Shown: positions 1-6,682 of the stretch, in pieces
How the letters are laid out: every line of letters starts with the position of its first letter
How positions within the stretch are numbered: position 1 is the stretch's first letter
From: JBBDWJ01 sp040902925
GTDB taxonomy: Bacteria; Acidobacteriota; Terriglobia; Bryobacterales; UBA6623
Direction: 5' to 3'
NCBI GenBank assembly: GCA_040902925.1
Contig: JBBDWJ010000025.1
Coordinates: 1 to 9,173, forward strand
DNA: 9,173 nt
The notes under the pieces: model-generated
Told to the model about the DNA's origin: nothing
The model's input: only the letters and a program-made list of their open reading frames with translations
Database searches by the model: none
Position numbers and translations under genes: made by a program

Positions 1-49
1 AGTTCGCCCTGCGGCACCTTTCACAATTTTAAGTGGGAAAGTAGCTAGG

Positions 50-1354
50 CTAGGCCGGATCAGGCATTTTCCAGGGATCGCGGTACTGCTTGGTGAGCAT
101 CGCGTTCGCCTCGCTGTCGCCGGTGATCTGTTCCTTGGCGGGATCAAAGTGCAGCACGCGCTCGACCCGATAGGCGATCTCGCCCAGATGCACCAACCCA
201 CAGCTCAGGTGGGCCACTTCCGCGTTCGCTACCGGCTGCTGCCGTGTGCGCACGCAGTCGAGGAAGTTGTACAAGTGCTCCGGGTGGCCGCGCGGGCCGC
301 CCTCCATGCCGGCGCCCTTCTCTTCCTTGCGGCCCAGGTAGACCTGGAAATAGCCTCGCCGCGAGAAGATCATATAGCCATCTGTCCCGTAGAAGCAGTT
401 GCCGCTATCGAAGCCGTGCAGCCCGTAAGGCGTCCAGGTACGCTCCTCGTAAAGCAGCACCTTCTCTTCCTGATAGTGGTAAGCCACGGTCATGTTGTCG
501 GGGTACTCGCGCTCGCCCTGGAGTTGGATGCGGCTGCCGTGGGATGTGATGCGCACCGGGTGCGTCGTCACGCCCAGACCCCAGCGAGCCATGTCGAGAT
601 CGTGGATGCCGTCGCCGCCGATGTCGCCGTTGCCGATATTGCGATAGAAGAACCAGTCGCCGTGAAAGCCATTGGGATTGAACCCCTGCTTGGGAGCCGG
701 CCCGAGCCATAGGTCATAGTTCACGCCGGCGGGGACCGGAGCGGTGGGCACAGGTTGATTGTGGGTCTGCTTCTGGCAGTTCCAGGCCTTGCTCATTTTG
801 ACTTCGCCGATCACGCCGGATTTGAGCAACTCACCGGCCTTTTGGGTCACCTCACTGGAACGCATCTGGGTGCCATGTTGGAAGATGCGGTTGTACTTGC
901 GGGCGGCGTCGATCAGGATGCGCCCTTCGCGGAAAACATGGCTGGCGGGTTTTTCGACGTAGACGTCCTTGCCCGCCTGCATGGCGCGCACCGCGATGGG
1001 CGCGTGCCAGTGGTGCGGCGTTGCAATGATGACAGCCTGAATGGACTTATCGTCGAGCAGCGCGCGAAAGTCTTCGACCAGCTTGGGCGTGTAGCTCCGC
1101 TCGCGATTCACGGTCTGTCCGGCTCGTTCAAGGTGCGACTGATCGACGTCGCACAGCGCCGCGATGCGGACGTCCTTGCGGCCGAGCACGCGCTGCACGT
1201 GGCCGGTGCCCATGCCGCCCACGCCGACGAGGGCCACCACGACCTCATCGCCGGGAGAGGCCGCCGGGGTCTGCCCGGCAAGCTGAGCGCCGGCGGCCAG
1301 CGAGACCGCTCCCATTGCATCCGAAAGGAATCTGCGTCTGGGGATTTTCTTCAT
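50..1354 (-). CDS. Tat-exported Gfo/Idh/MocA family oxidoreductase
   Basis: The 434-residue product belongs to the Gfo/Idh/MocA NAD(P)-dependent sugar oxidoreductase family. The N-terminus carries a twin-arginine motif (R6-R7-R8-F9-L10) followed by a short hydrophobic stretch to about residue 27, so export as a folded protein with bound cofactor is predicted. The Rossmann fold starts near residue 38 with the dinucleotide motif GVGGMG (44-49). The family EKP motif is at 134-136 (K135 is the usual catalytic lysine), and the second-domain motif around G246-W258 contains H251 and D254. The segments WLGPAP (216-221) and FHGDWFFYRN (230-239) resemble the exported members common in Acidobacteriota and Planctomycetes. 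The ATG is preceded by AAAGG seven bases upstream, which supports this start. It is probably co-transcribed with the oxidoreductase at 1448-2425. Some Tat-signalled members of this superfamily are NAD-dependent glycosidases (GH109 type); that activity is possible here but not shown. The substrate is unknown. Confidence 0.9.
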   Translation of the reverse strand: MKKIPRRRFLSDAMGAVSLAAGAQLAGQTPAASPGDEVVVALVGVGGMGTGHVQRVLGRKDVRIAALCDVDQSHLERAGQTVNRERSYTPKLVEDFRALLDDKSIQAVIIATPHHWHAPIAVRAMQAGKDVYVEKPASHVFREGRILIDAARKYNRIFQHGTQMRSSEVTQKAGELLKSGVIGEVKMSKAWNCQKQTHNQPVPTAPVPAGVNYDLWLGPAPKQGFNPNGFHGDWFFYRNIGNGDIGGDGIHDLDMARWGLGVTTHPVRITSHGSRIQLQGEREYPDNMTVAYHYQEEKVLLYEERTWTPYGLHGFDSGNCFYGTDGYMIFSRRGYFQVYLGRKEEKGAGMEGGPRGHPEHLYNFLDCVRTRQQPVANAEVAHLSCGLVHLGEIAYRVERVLHFDPAKEQITGDSEANAMLTKQYRDPWKMPDPA

Positions 1355-1447
1355 AACTCTACCTTTCTAGACATGCCAGTTCATCGCCCGAGGCGGCGGT
1401 TGAGCGCGCTCCTTGGGAACTCGCGCCCGTGATCAACGAACTTTCCG
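1355..1447 (-). other. 93-bp intergenic gap between the two oxidoreductase genes
   Basis: This gap lies between the stop of the upstream cytoplasmic oxidoreductase and the start of the Tat-exported one. Apart from the ribosome binding site I see no T-tract terminator and no clear promoter, which favours read-through as one transcript. A 10-base perfect palindrome (gagcgcgctc, 1402-1411) is present but is unremarkable in GC-rich DNA. Confidence 0.4.
1362..1367 (-). promoter_or_regulatory. Ribosome binding site of the Tat-exported oxidoreductase
   Basis: On the minus strand the sequence AAAGGT lies just upstream of the ATG at 1354. The AAAGG core leaves a seven-base spacer, a normal distance. 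It fixes the start that includes the complete twin-arginine signal. Confidence 0.6.
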
Positions 1448-2425
1448 CTAAACGTCCACGCCGCAGGTTCGCAGCAAGATCCGCTGCACCAACAGATCGT
1501 GCTGCGGCGTGAAGAACTCGACGCCCCGGCGCTCATTGATGGCCTGCGCCAAGTCGTTGAGATCGTGGATATAACGAGGAGACGGCCCCACCGGAACATC
1601 CTGGAAGCCCGCTGCGAACTGCCCGTGCGGCTTGCTCAATACCATGCGGACCTTCGGTCGATCGGGATTGTCGATCTGGATCGAGCCTTCCTGGCCGTAG
1701 ATATGGAAGTAGCGCTCGCCGTCGCGAGTGTGGCTTTTCACAATCGCCAGGGCGGTGTCGAACTCGTAGAGCGCCAGCACATCGTCTTCCAACTCATCCT
1801 GAAACTGCTTTTCCGTGTGGCGCAGTACGGAGCTGACGCGCTTGGGTTCGCCCATCAGCCAGATCAGAGGATCGACCATATGGCAGCAGATCTCATAGAA
1901 CAGCCCGCCCGGGTAGCGGTCCAGCCGGCGGCGGCTCTCCGCGTCTTGCGTATCATTCATCTGGCAGACCAGTGAACGAATGGGCCCCAGCCAGTTCTCG
2001 CGGATCGCCTGGTGCGCGAGGCGAAAGGCCGGGTTGTAGCGGAAGACATAGCCCATCTGCACCAGCAGGTGCCGCCGTTCCGCTTCCGCGTAAATGTTTT
2101 GGAGAGCCTTTAAGTCGACTCCCGGCGGCTTGTCGATCTTGGTGTGCTTGCCGGCCTCGACGGATCGCAGTGCGTAGCCAAGCGCCTCGAGCGGATCGGT
2201 CTCGACGCACACCATCTGAATGCGGCGGTCGGCAAGAAGCTCGTCGACGCTGACCCAGGTGACGCCTTCCCAGCGAGGGCTCTGCTTGGCCGCCGCCAGT
2301 AGCTCAGCATTCGGCTCCGCGGCCGCAATGAAATCGTAATGAGGCGAACGGCGGATCGCTTGCAAATGCCCAACCGCGTGCGAGTGTACGGTTCCGATCA
2401 TCCCTGCGCCGAGTTTTTCCGGCAT
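1448..2425 (-). CDS. Cytoplasmic Gfo/Idh/MocA family oxidoreductase
   Basis: The 325-residue product is a second, quite different member of the Gfo/Idh/MocA family, and it lacks a signal peptide. The Rossmann domain begins at once, with the glycine motif GAGMIGTVHSH (6-16). The family EKP motif appears as D98-K99-P100, so the lysine is kept but glutamate is replaced by aspartate. GYVFRYNPAF (125-134) and the metal/substrate-site-like segment GGLFYEICCHMVD (173-185, with H182 and D185) are typical of the C-terminal domain of sugar or inositol dehydrogenase relatives. The length is in the normal family range. AGAAGGG ends eight bases before the ATG and supports the start. Expected role: NAD(P)-dependent oxidation or reduction of a sugar or sugar derivative in the cytoplasm. 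The exact substrate cannot be read from the sequence. It is the first gene of a likely two-gene unit with the exported paralogue and is divergent from the sulfatase gene. Confidence 0.88.
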   Translation of the reverse strand: MPEKLGAGMIGTVHSHAVGHLQAIRRSPHYDFIAAAEPNAELLAAAKQSPRWEGVTWVSVDELLADRRIQMVCVETDPLEALGYALRSVEAGKHTKIDKPPGVDLKALQNIYAEAERRHLLVQMGYVFRYNPAFRLAHQAIRENWLGPIRSLVCQMNDTQDAESRRRLDRYPGGLFYEICCHMVDPLIWLMGEPKRVSSVLRHTEKQFQDELEDDVLALYEFDTALAIVKSHTRDGERYFHIYGQEGSIQIDNPDRPKVRMVLSKPHGQFAAGFQDVPVGPSPRYIHDLNDLAQAINERRGVEFFTPQHDLLVQRILLRTCGVDV

Positions 2426-2481
2426 GCGTTTTTCCCTTCTGTGATAGACTTCGTGAGCCTTGCTGCAAGCCCGCTTTTGGG
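2426..2481. promoter_or_regulatory. 56-bp divergent intergenic region with putative shared promoters
   Basis: This short spacer separates the start codons of the minus-strand oxidoreductase and the plus-strand sulfatase. Unless transcripts start inside the opposing genes, both promoters and any operator must sit here and overlap. I could not find a convincing -35/-10 pair in either direction, and no clear long palindrome. The regulatory role is inferred from gene orientation only. Confidence 0.4.
2434..2440 (-). promoter_or_regulatory. Ribosome binding site of the cytoplasmic oxidoreductase
   Basis: On the minus strand AGAAGGG lies eight bases before the ATG at 2425. It is a strong purine-rich match to the anti-Shine-Dalgarno sequence, and it decides the start codon. 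Confidence 0.6.
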
Positions 2482-3948
2482 GTGAGAATGTCTTCCCTGC
2501 CTCACAGGATCATCCGATCCCTGGTGGCGTTGGCGGCTCTGACCGTCCTGGCCATCGTTGCCGCCGCCCAACAGCGTCCGAACATCGTTTTTCTTTACAC
2601 CGACGATCAGGCCGCCTGGACCATCGGCGAACTCGGGAACCGGCAAAGTTACACCCCGAACCTGGACCGGCTGTTCCGCGAAGGCGCCCGGCTCACCAAC
2701 GCCTTTACAACCACACCGGTGTGCAGCCCCTCGCGTGCCGCCTTGATGACCAGCCGCTACGGCACGGAACTCGGGATCACCGACTACCTGAGCCATGGAG
2801 TCGAGCCCGACCTCGGGCTCGACCCTTTGAACGTCATCTGGCCGAAGGTGCTTTCTCAAGCCGGCTACGCCACGGCGCTGTTCGGCAAGTGGCACCTGGG
2901 GCAACTGGATCGTTATCATCCGACTCGTTTCGGCTACGACCAATTCACCGGTTTCCGCGTCGGCGCCGGCATTTCGAAAGACCCGCCGGTCGAAATCGAC
3001 GGTCGGGTACGCACGGTCGAGGGCTACACGCCCGACATTCTGATCAACGCCACGATCGACTACATTCGCGGACGCAGCCCGGAACGGCCTTTCCTGGTGA
3101 ACGTCCATTTTTGGGCGCCGCACGCCAACACCGCTAACGCCACTCCCAGCGGCGACCGAACGTGGCTTCCCTTGAGCGACCAGGACTGGGCGCGATTTCG
3201 CGATCTCGACCCGGCCCTTCCTGGCGCTGACTATCCGAAGCTCGACATCCCTCGGGCCAAGCGCATGATGCGCGAATACCTGGCTAGCGTGGCGAGCGTC
3301 GACCGCAATGTCGGCCGTCTTCTCAAGGTTCTCGATGAACTGGACCTTGCGGAAAATACGATCGTGATCTTCAGCAGCGACCATGGCTACAACCTGAGTC
3401 ATCATGGCATCTGGCACAAAGGCAACGGCCGCTGGCTGCTGACCGGCAACCAGGGCCACCGCCCGAACATGTTCGACCATTCGCTGCGCGTGCCGGCTGC
3501 GGTCCGTTGGCCGGCGGCGATCGAGGCGGGGACGGTGGTGAGTGAGACGGTCACGAATCTCGACTGGTACCCCACGGTTCTGGCCATGGCCGGCGCCGCG
3601 GTCCCGCCGGGTCAGAAGATTCGCGGCCGTAGTTTTCTGCCTTTGCTCCAAGGTAAGTCACTCGACTGGGAGAACGAATTCTACGCTGAGTACAAGCAAT
3701 ACCATGCCGCCGTGGCCGACCAGCGAATGTGGCGCACGCCGGAGTGGAAGCTCATCGTGGACTTCCACAATCCTGGCCACGATGAGCTCTACCATCTGGC
3801 CGTTGACCCCGAGGAGAAGCACAATCTCATCGGAACCATTTCACCGGAGGTCCAGCAGGCCGAAGCGCTGCTTCGCCAACAGCTCATGGCCAAGCTCGAT
3901 GAGCTTGGGGTCCCTCAACGCTCGCCGTCGAAACTTCCTCCGCGCTAG
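2482..3948 (+). CDS. Exported type I sulfatase (arylsulfatase family S1)
   Basis: The 488-residue product is a formylglycine-dependent sulfatase that hydrolyses sulfate esters. Residues 9-30 form a signal peptide (basic start, hydrophobic core, AAAQ near the likely cleavage site), so it acts in the periplasm or outside. The mature start RPNIVFLYTDD supplies metal-ligand aspartates D41 and D42. The signature C81-S-P-S-R85 contains the cysteine that is converted to formylglycine. The second signature GYATALFGKWHLG (128-140) gives K136 and H138. Further expected active-site residues are H214 (WAPH), D300-H301 (SSDHG) and K313 (WHKG). The C-terminal subdomain ends with the typical ELYHLAVDPEEKHNL segment (435-449). 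All key residues are present. The start is either GTG 2482 or ATG 2488; neither has a well-spaced Shine-Dalgarno, and both keep the signal peptide. The gene needs a maturase (FGE or anSME) encoded elsewhere. The substrate is unknown; the divergent sugar oxidoreductases suggest a sulfated carbohydrate. Confidence 0.93.
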   Translation: MRMSSLPHRIIRSLVALAALTVLAIVAAAQQRPNIVFLYTDDQAAWTIGELGNRQSYTPNLDRLFREGARLTNAFTTTPVCSPSRAALMTSRYGTELGITDYLSHGVEPDLGLDPLNVIWPKVLSQAGYATALFGKWHLGQLDRYHPTRFGYDQFTGFRVGAGISKDPPVEIDGRVRTVEGYTPDILINATIDYIRGRSPERPFLVNVHFWAPHANTANATPSGDRTWLPLSDQDWARFRDLDPALPGADYPKLDIPRAKRMMREYLASVASVDRNVGRLLKVLDELDLAENTIVIFSSDHGYNLSHHGIWHKGNGRWLLTGNQGHRPNMFDHSLRVPAAVRWPAAIEAGTVVSETVTNLDWYPTVLAMAGAAVPPGQKIRGRSFLPLLQGKSLDWENEFYAEYKQYHAAVADQRMWRTPEWKLIVDFHNPGHDELYHLAVDPEEKHNLIGTISPEVQQAEALLRQQLMAKLDELGVPQRSPSKLPPR

Positions 3949-4050
3949 CTCGAACTACTTTAGTATTTCGTTTCAGCCGCGGGCGTTAGACTGCGAGCCC
4001 GTACCCGGCGCGGCTCTGATTCCTGGTATCGATGCTCGCGGCACACTCCG
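3949..4050. other. 102-bp convergent intergenic region
   Basis: This region lies between the stop of the sulfatase and the stop of the propeller-CehA gene, which face each other. It holds one imperfect inverted repeat (annotated separately) and no coding capacity that I trust. Both transcripts must end here or run into the opposing gene. Confidence 0.4.
3975..4015. terminator. Weak inverted repeat between convergent genes, possible bidirectional terminator
   Basis: The arms agccgc (3975-3980) and gcggct (4010-4015) are complementary, and an inner pair gggc (3981-3984) with gccc (3997-4000) could extend the structure with internal bulges. The position between two convergent stops fits a terminator. 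However, no T-tract follows on either strand, so intrinsic termination is not well supported. Confidence 0.25.
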
Positions 4051-6549
4051 CTACCCGGCCTGGGCGAGCTTGACGCGATAGTGCTCCAGCGCCTGCTCAA
4101 ACATCCGGCGAGCGCGCGTCTTGTTGTCCTCCGAGCCGAAGTTGTCGCGCCGCTCCAGATACAACCACAGGCGTTCGACCCAGCGAATCATCAACTCCAC
4201 ATCCGCCTTCACGAGCACCGGCTTGCCGCCCGTCTGTACATAGATCGGCCCCGAATGAACGCGAGGAATTCCGTCATCGGGAACTCCTCGTGCGGGCCTC
4301 CCGCTCACGCGCGCGGCGAACCAACTGCCGCGCGTCACCATGACTTCTTTCTCCAGGCGCTCCGTCTGCTGCGATGCTCCGATCTGCCGGGTTTCGATGA
4401 CCTCGCCGTTCTGGACGAATTCCATCGTTGCCAGCGGCATGATCGAGCTGACCTCGGCCGCCAGCCTCACGCGATAAGGGGTATCGGCGGCGTTGATCAC
4501 GCTTCCCATCGCCTGGCCGTTGACGGTGAAACTGAGCAGCGGGCCGTTGGTGACGAAATTGCGGCCCTGGCGGTAGCGTTCGAGGAAGCGGCCGCTGTCG
4601 AAAGCCGTGCCCACCTCGACGTATTCGCGAGCCATGCCGGGCAGCCGCGTGATGCCGCGGTAGTTGGTAAATGTATCGGTTCCGGCGCCGGGTGAGAGGC
4701 GGAACCCCGCGTTCAACAGGGTGTACCAGAGCGCGTAGGGTTGTCCCCCGAACAGCGGCAGCACGTCGACGGCGTCAAGCGCGCCGAGAGCGGCGGTGAC
4801 GGGCGCTTCGCGCGCGTTGTAGTTGCCGTCAAAGACGTCTTCCTGCGAGCCGGCCATGGGGTGCATGTAGGTGACCAGCCCGCCCTGCCCGCGCGCGTTC
4901 TGCGCCGCCATCGTATTCAGCGGATAGTCGTAAGGCGAATCGCTGCCGGCGACGCTCGTATACGACGGCATCACCAGCGAGCGGATGCCGAGAAAGCCCA
5001 TGTGCCCCAGCGGATCGGTGTTGCGGTATTCCTGACCCCAGTAGAGCACCCGGCGGGCGGTCGAAAGCGGGTCCTGGGCGCCGCGAAAGAACTCTTTGTC
5101 GTGGATGAAGCCGCCTTCGCTATTGGCGACTACCATGTTGCCGTAGTTCAGATCGACCGCATCCAGCCAGCGCAGCGACTGCAAGGGCCGCTGATAGTAG
5201 CTGCCGTTGTAGTTGGCGTGAAAATGGTTGTCGCCGGTGTACCAGCCCCGCTGGGCCCAGTTCGTCCAGCGCTCGAGTTGGATCGTCACTTCTGTTGTCT
5301 GGCCGCTGCTCACCGTCGCGGTGCGCTCCGCGATGCGGTACTCGACACCCTTGAGCGCAACAAGGCGAAGCGGTCCGGGCGGAGCGGGAAAAGTGTTGTC
5401 GCCGCTCGCGATGAAGAAGCCTTCCCGCTCACCGCCGGGATCCAGCGGGTAGTAGTAGACCGGCGTTCCCGATGGATAGTACGCCTTCCCGTCGGAGGCG
5501 CGGACGTAGAGGCGGACGGCCGTCGGTTCACCCAACTCATCGAGTACCCTGACGCGTACCTGGCCGGAAGGCTGCTGGAACTTGAGGCTCTCGATGCGTA
5601 CGTGCTGCTTGGCGCCGCCAGCGGCAGGCATCACGAACAGGTCGATATTGCCGAGGTGATTCGAGACGTGGGCGATGCGGGCGCCATCAGGCGAAATCGC
5701 GGGCGAAAACTCGTCGCGCTCCGTGTCAGTTAGCGCCACGGGCTCGCCGCCCGTTGCCGGAACCTTGTACAGCTCGTAGTTGCCGCGGCCGTTCGTTAGG
5801 ACGGCAGAATACACGATCGACGAGCCGTCCGGAAACGCGCTGAGCGAATCGAGCAAGGCGATGTCGCCCTCGCGATACTTCGTCAGCGGCAACTGAATAA
5901 GGAACCGAGGTTTGCCCACGGGCATGGACCAGACTTGAGTGGGGCCGCCACGGCGCGCGGTGAAATACAGCTCGGCGCGGGGGCCGCTCCAGGCCGTATC
6001 CACCCAAGGCTCCGGGGCCCCGCGCCGGGGCAGATGCTGAAGCTGCCGGACGACGCTGGTTTCAAGATCGATGTCATGCAGCAGGCTGCCGCCGCCGGGG
6101 ACGTTCAGAGCACAGACTATCTGCTTGGCCTCGGGCGACCAGGCAATTCGTCCCGCAACGGGGTGAGGCGTGGCGACTTCGCGCTCGGAACCGCCGCCGG
6201 CATCCACCAGCGCCAACGTCCCGGGAACGTTCGGGGTGCGCCCTTGCGGGGTCCTGCCCCGAATGAATGCAATGCGGTCGCCCCGTGGCGACCAGGCAGG
6301 ATGGGCGTGATAGCCCGCTGAAGAAGTGATCTGTTCGGCGACGCCGCCGCGGGCGGGAATCTTCCAGATGCTGCCGAACAGTGAGAAGGCGAGGAACTCG
6401 CCATCCGGCGACCAGCTTGGGTCGGTTGCCCCCCAGGTGATCGTCTCATCGTCGGCGGCTTGAACGCCGAGCCGGCCATCCCGGACAGCAAACCCTGCCG
6501 CCAGCATCACCAACAGGCCCGCCGTCACAAATGCGCTATGTCGTATCAA
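4051..6549 (-). CDS. Exported TolB-like beta-propeller / CehA-McbA family metallohydrolase fusion
   Basis: The 832-residue product has a signal peptide (hydrophobic core about 8-22). Residues about 35-320 carry several PD40/TolB-type propeller blades, seen as repeated motifs such as PSWSPDGEFLAFS (44-56), PAWSPRGDRIAFI (84-96), IAWSP (135-139) and PAISPDGARIAHVS (283-296). A beta-sandwich of carboxypeptidase-regulatory type follows (about 328-425). The CehA/McbA (PHP-like) domain starts at GDNHFH (439-444), with H442 and H444 as likely metal ligands. It continues with GQEY (505-508), GHMGFLG (515-521), MHP (562-564) and GAGTD (621-625), all in the expected order. A beta-rich segment and a helical tail close the protein. 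CehA and McbA hydrolyse carbaryl esters; relatives have mostly unknown substrates, so a periplasmic hydrolase of an ester or phosphoester is an inference. The start codon is TTG without a convincing Shine-Dalgarno, chosen because it gives a full signal peptide. It lies 133 bp downstream of the TonB receptor gene. Confidence 0.85.
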   Translation of the reverse strand: MIRHSAFVTAGLLVMLAAGFAVRDGRLGVQAADDETITWGATDPSWSPDGEFLAFSLFGSIWKIPARGGVAEQITSSAGYHAHPAWSPRGDRIAFIRGRTPQGRTPNVPGTLALVDAGGGSEREVATPHPVAGRIAWSPEAKQIVCALNVPGGGSLLHDIDLETSVVRQLQHLPRRGAPEPWVDTAWSGPRAELYFTARRGGPTQVWSMPVGKPRFLIQLPLTKYREGDIALLDSLSAFPDGSSIVYSAVLTNGRGNYELYKVPATGGEPVALTDTERDEFSPAISPDGARIAHVSNHLGNIDLFVMPAAGGAKQHVRIESLKFQQPSGQVRVRVLDELGEPTAVRLYVRASDGKAYYPSGTPVYYYPLDPGGEREGFFIASGDNTFPAPPGPLRLVALKGVEYRIAERTATVSSGQTTEVTIQLERWTNWAQRGWYTGDNHFHANYNGSYYQRPLQSLRWLDAVDLNYGNMVVANSEGGFIHDKEFFRGAQDPLSTARRVLYWGQEYRNTDPLGHMGFLGIRSLVMPSYTSVAGSDSPYDYPLNTMAAQNARGQGGLVTYMHPMAGSQEDVFDGNYNAREAPVTAALGALDAVDVLPLFGGQPYALWYTLLNAGFRLSPGAGTDTFTNYRGITRLPGMAREYVEVGTAFDSGRFLERYRQGRNFVTNGPLLSFTVNGQAMGSVINAADTPYRVRLAAEVSSIMPLATMEFVQNGEVIETRQIGASQQTERLEKEVMVTRGSWFAARVSGRPARGVPDDGIPRVHSGPIYVQTGGKPVLVKADVELMIRWVERLWLYLERRDNFGSEDNKTRARRMFEQALEHYRVKLAQAG

Positions 6550-6586
6550 GACGAATACACCAAGCCCCCGCTGCGGTTCGCCCGGA

Positions 6587-6639
6587 GGGGGCCGAGGAAA
6601 GATCCGCCGGGCGCCGTTCCCGAATGTTGCGGGGGCCGA
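6587..6639. repeat. 9-bp direct repeat gggggccga
   Basis: The sequence gggggccga occurs at 6587-6595 and again at 6631-6639. The second copy is an arm of the hairpin at 6631-6656. The first copy could therefore pair with the opposite arm (6649-6656) as an alternative long-range structure. Confidence 0.45.
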
Positions 6640-6656
6640 ACCCGTGTCCGGCCCCC
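6631..6656 (-). terminator. GC-rich hairpin downstream of the TonB receptor gene
   Basis: Arms gggggccg (6631-6638) and cggccccc (6649-6656) are perfectly complementary over eight G-C pairs with a 10-base loop. The hairpin begins 26 bases past the receptor stop codon in the direction of transcription. No T-tract follows it, so it may act as a 3'-end stabiliser or attenuator rather than a classic intrinsic terminator. Confidence 0.4.
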
Positions 6657-6682
6657 TGGTTAGGCTGAAAAGAGTCCCGTTT

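Larger units (their letters stand above)
6550..6682. other. 133-bp intergenic gap between receptor and propeller-CehA genes
   Basis: The gap is GC-rich and carries a strong 8-bp stem with a second copy of one arm (annotated separately). I see no clear promoter and no well-placed Shine-Dalgarno for the downstream TTG start. Confidence 0.4.

Noticed and set aside
1..49. Possible terminator after the Tat-exported oxidoreductase gene
   Set aside because: No convincing inverted repeat followed by a T-tract on the minus strand could be found in these 49 bases.
1402..1411. Perfect 10-base palindrome gagcgcgctc in the oxidoreductase intergenic gap
   Set aside because: It is short and all but two bases pairs are G or C, which is common by chance in GC-rich DNA. 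There is no second copy near the other promoters to suggest an operator.
755..1432. Plus-strand open frame of 225 codons opposite the Tat-exported oxidoreductase
   Set aside because: It is an antisense shadow of a gene whose family motifs are all intact. There is no signal or motif in the translated product.
2441..2468. Possible sigma-70-type promoter for the oxidoreductase unit (TTGCAG, 16-base spacer, TATCAC on the minus strand)
   Set aside because: Matches to consensus are weak (3 of 6 and 4 of 6). The -10 element would abut the ribosome binding site, so the transcript would start inside it.
2398..3651. Minus-strand open frame of 417 codons opposite the sulfatase
   Set aside because: It is antisense to the sulfatase, crosses the divergent spacer and overlaps the oxidoreductase start. 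Its composition is that of a frame shadow, with no motif seen.
4741..5733. Plus-strand open frame of 330 codons opposite the propeller-CehA gene
   Set aside because: It is antisense to a gene with clear signal peptide, propeller and metal motifs, and shows no domain of its own.
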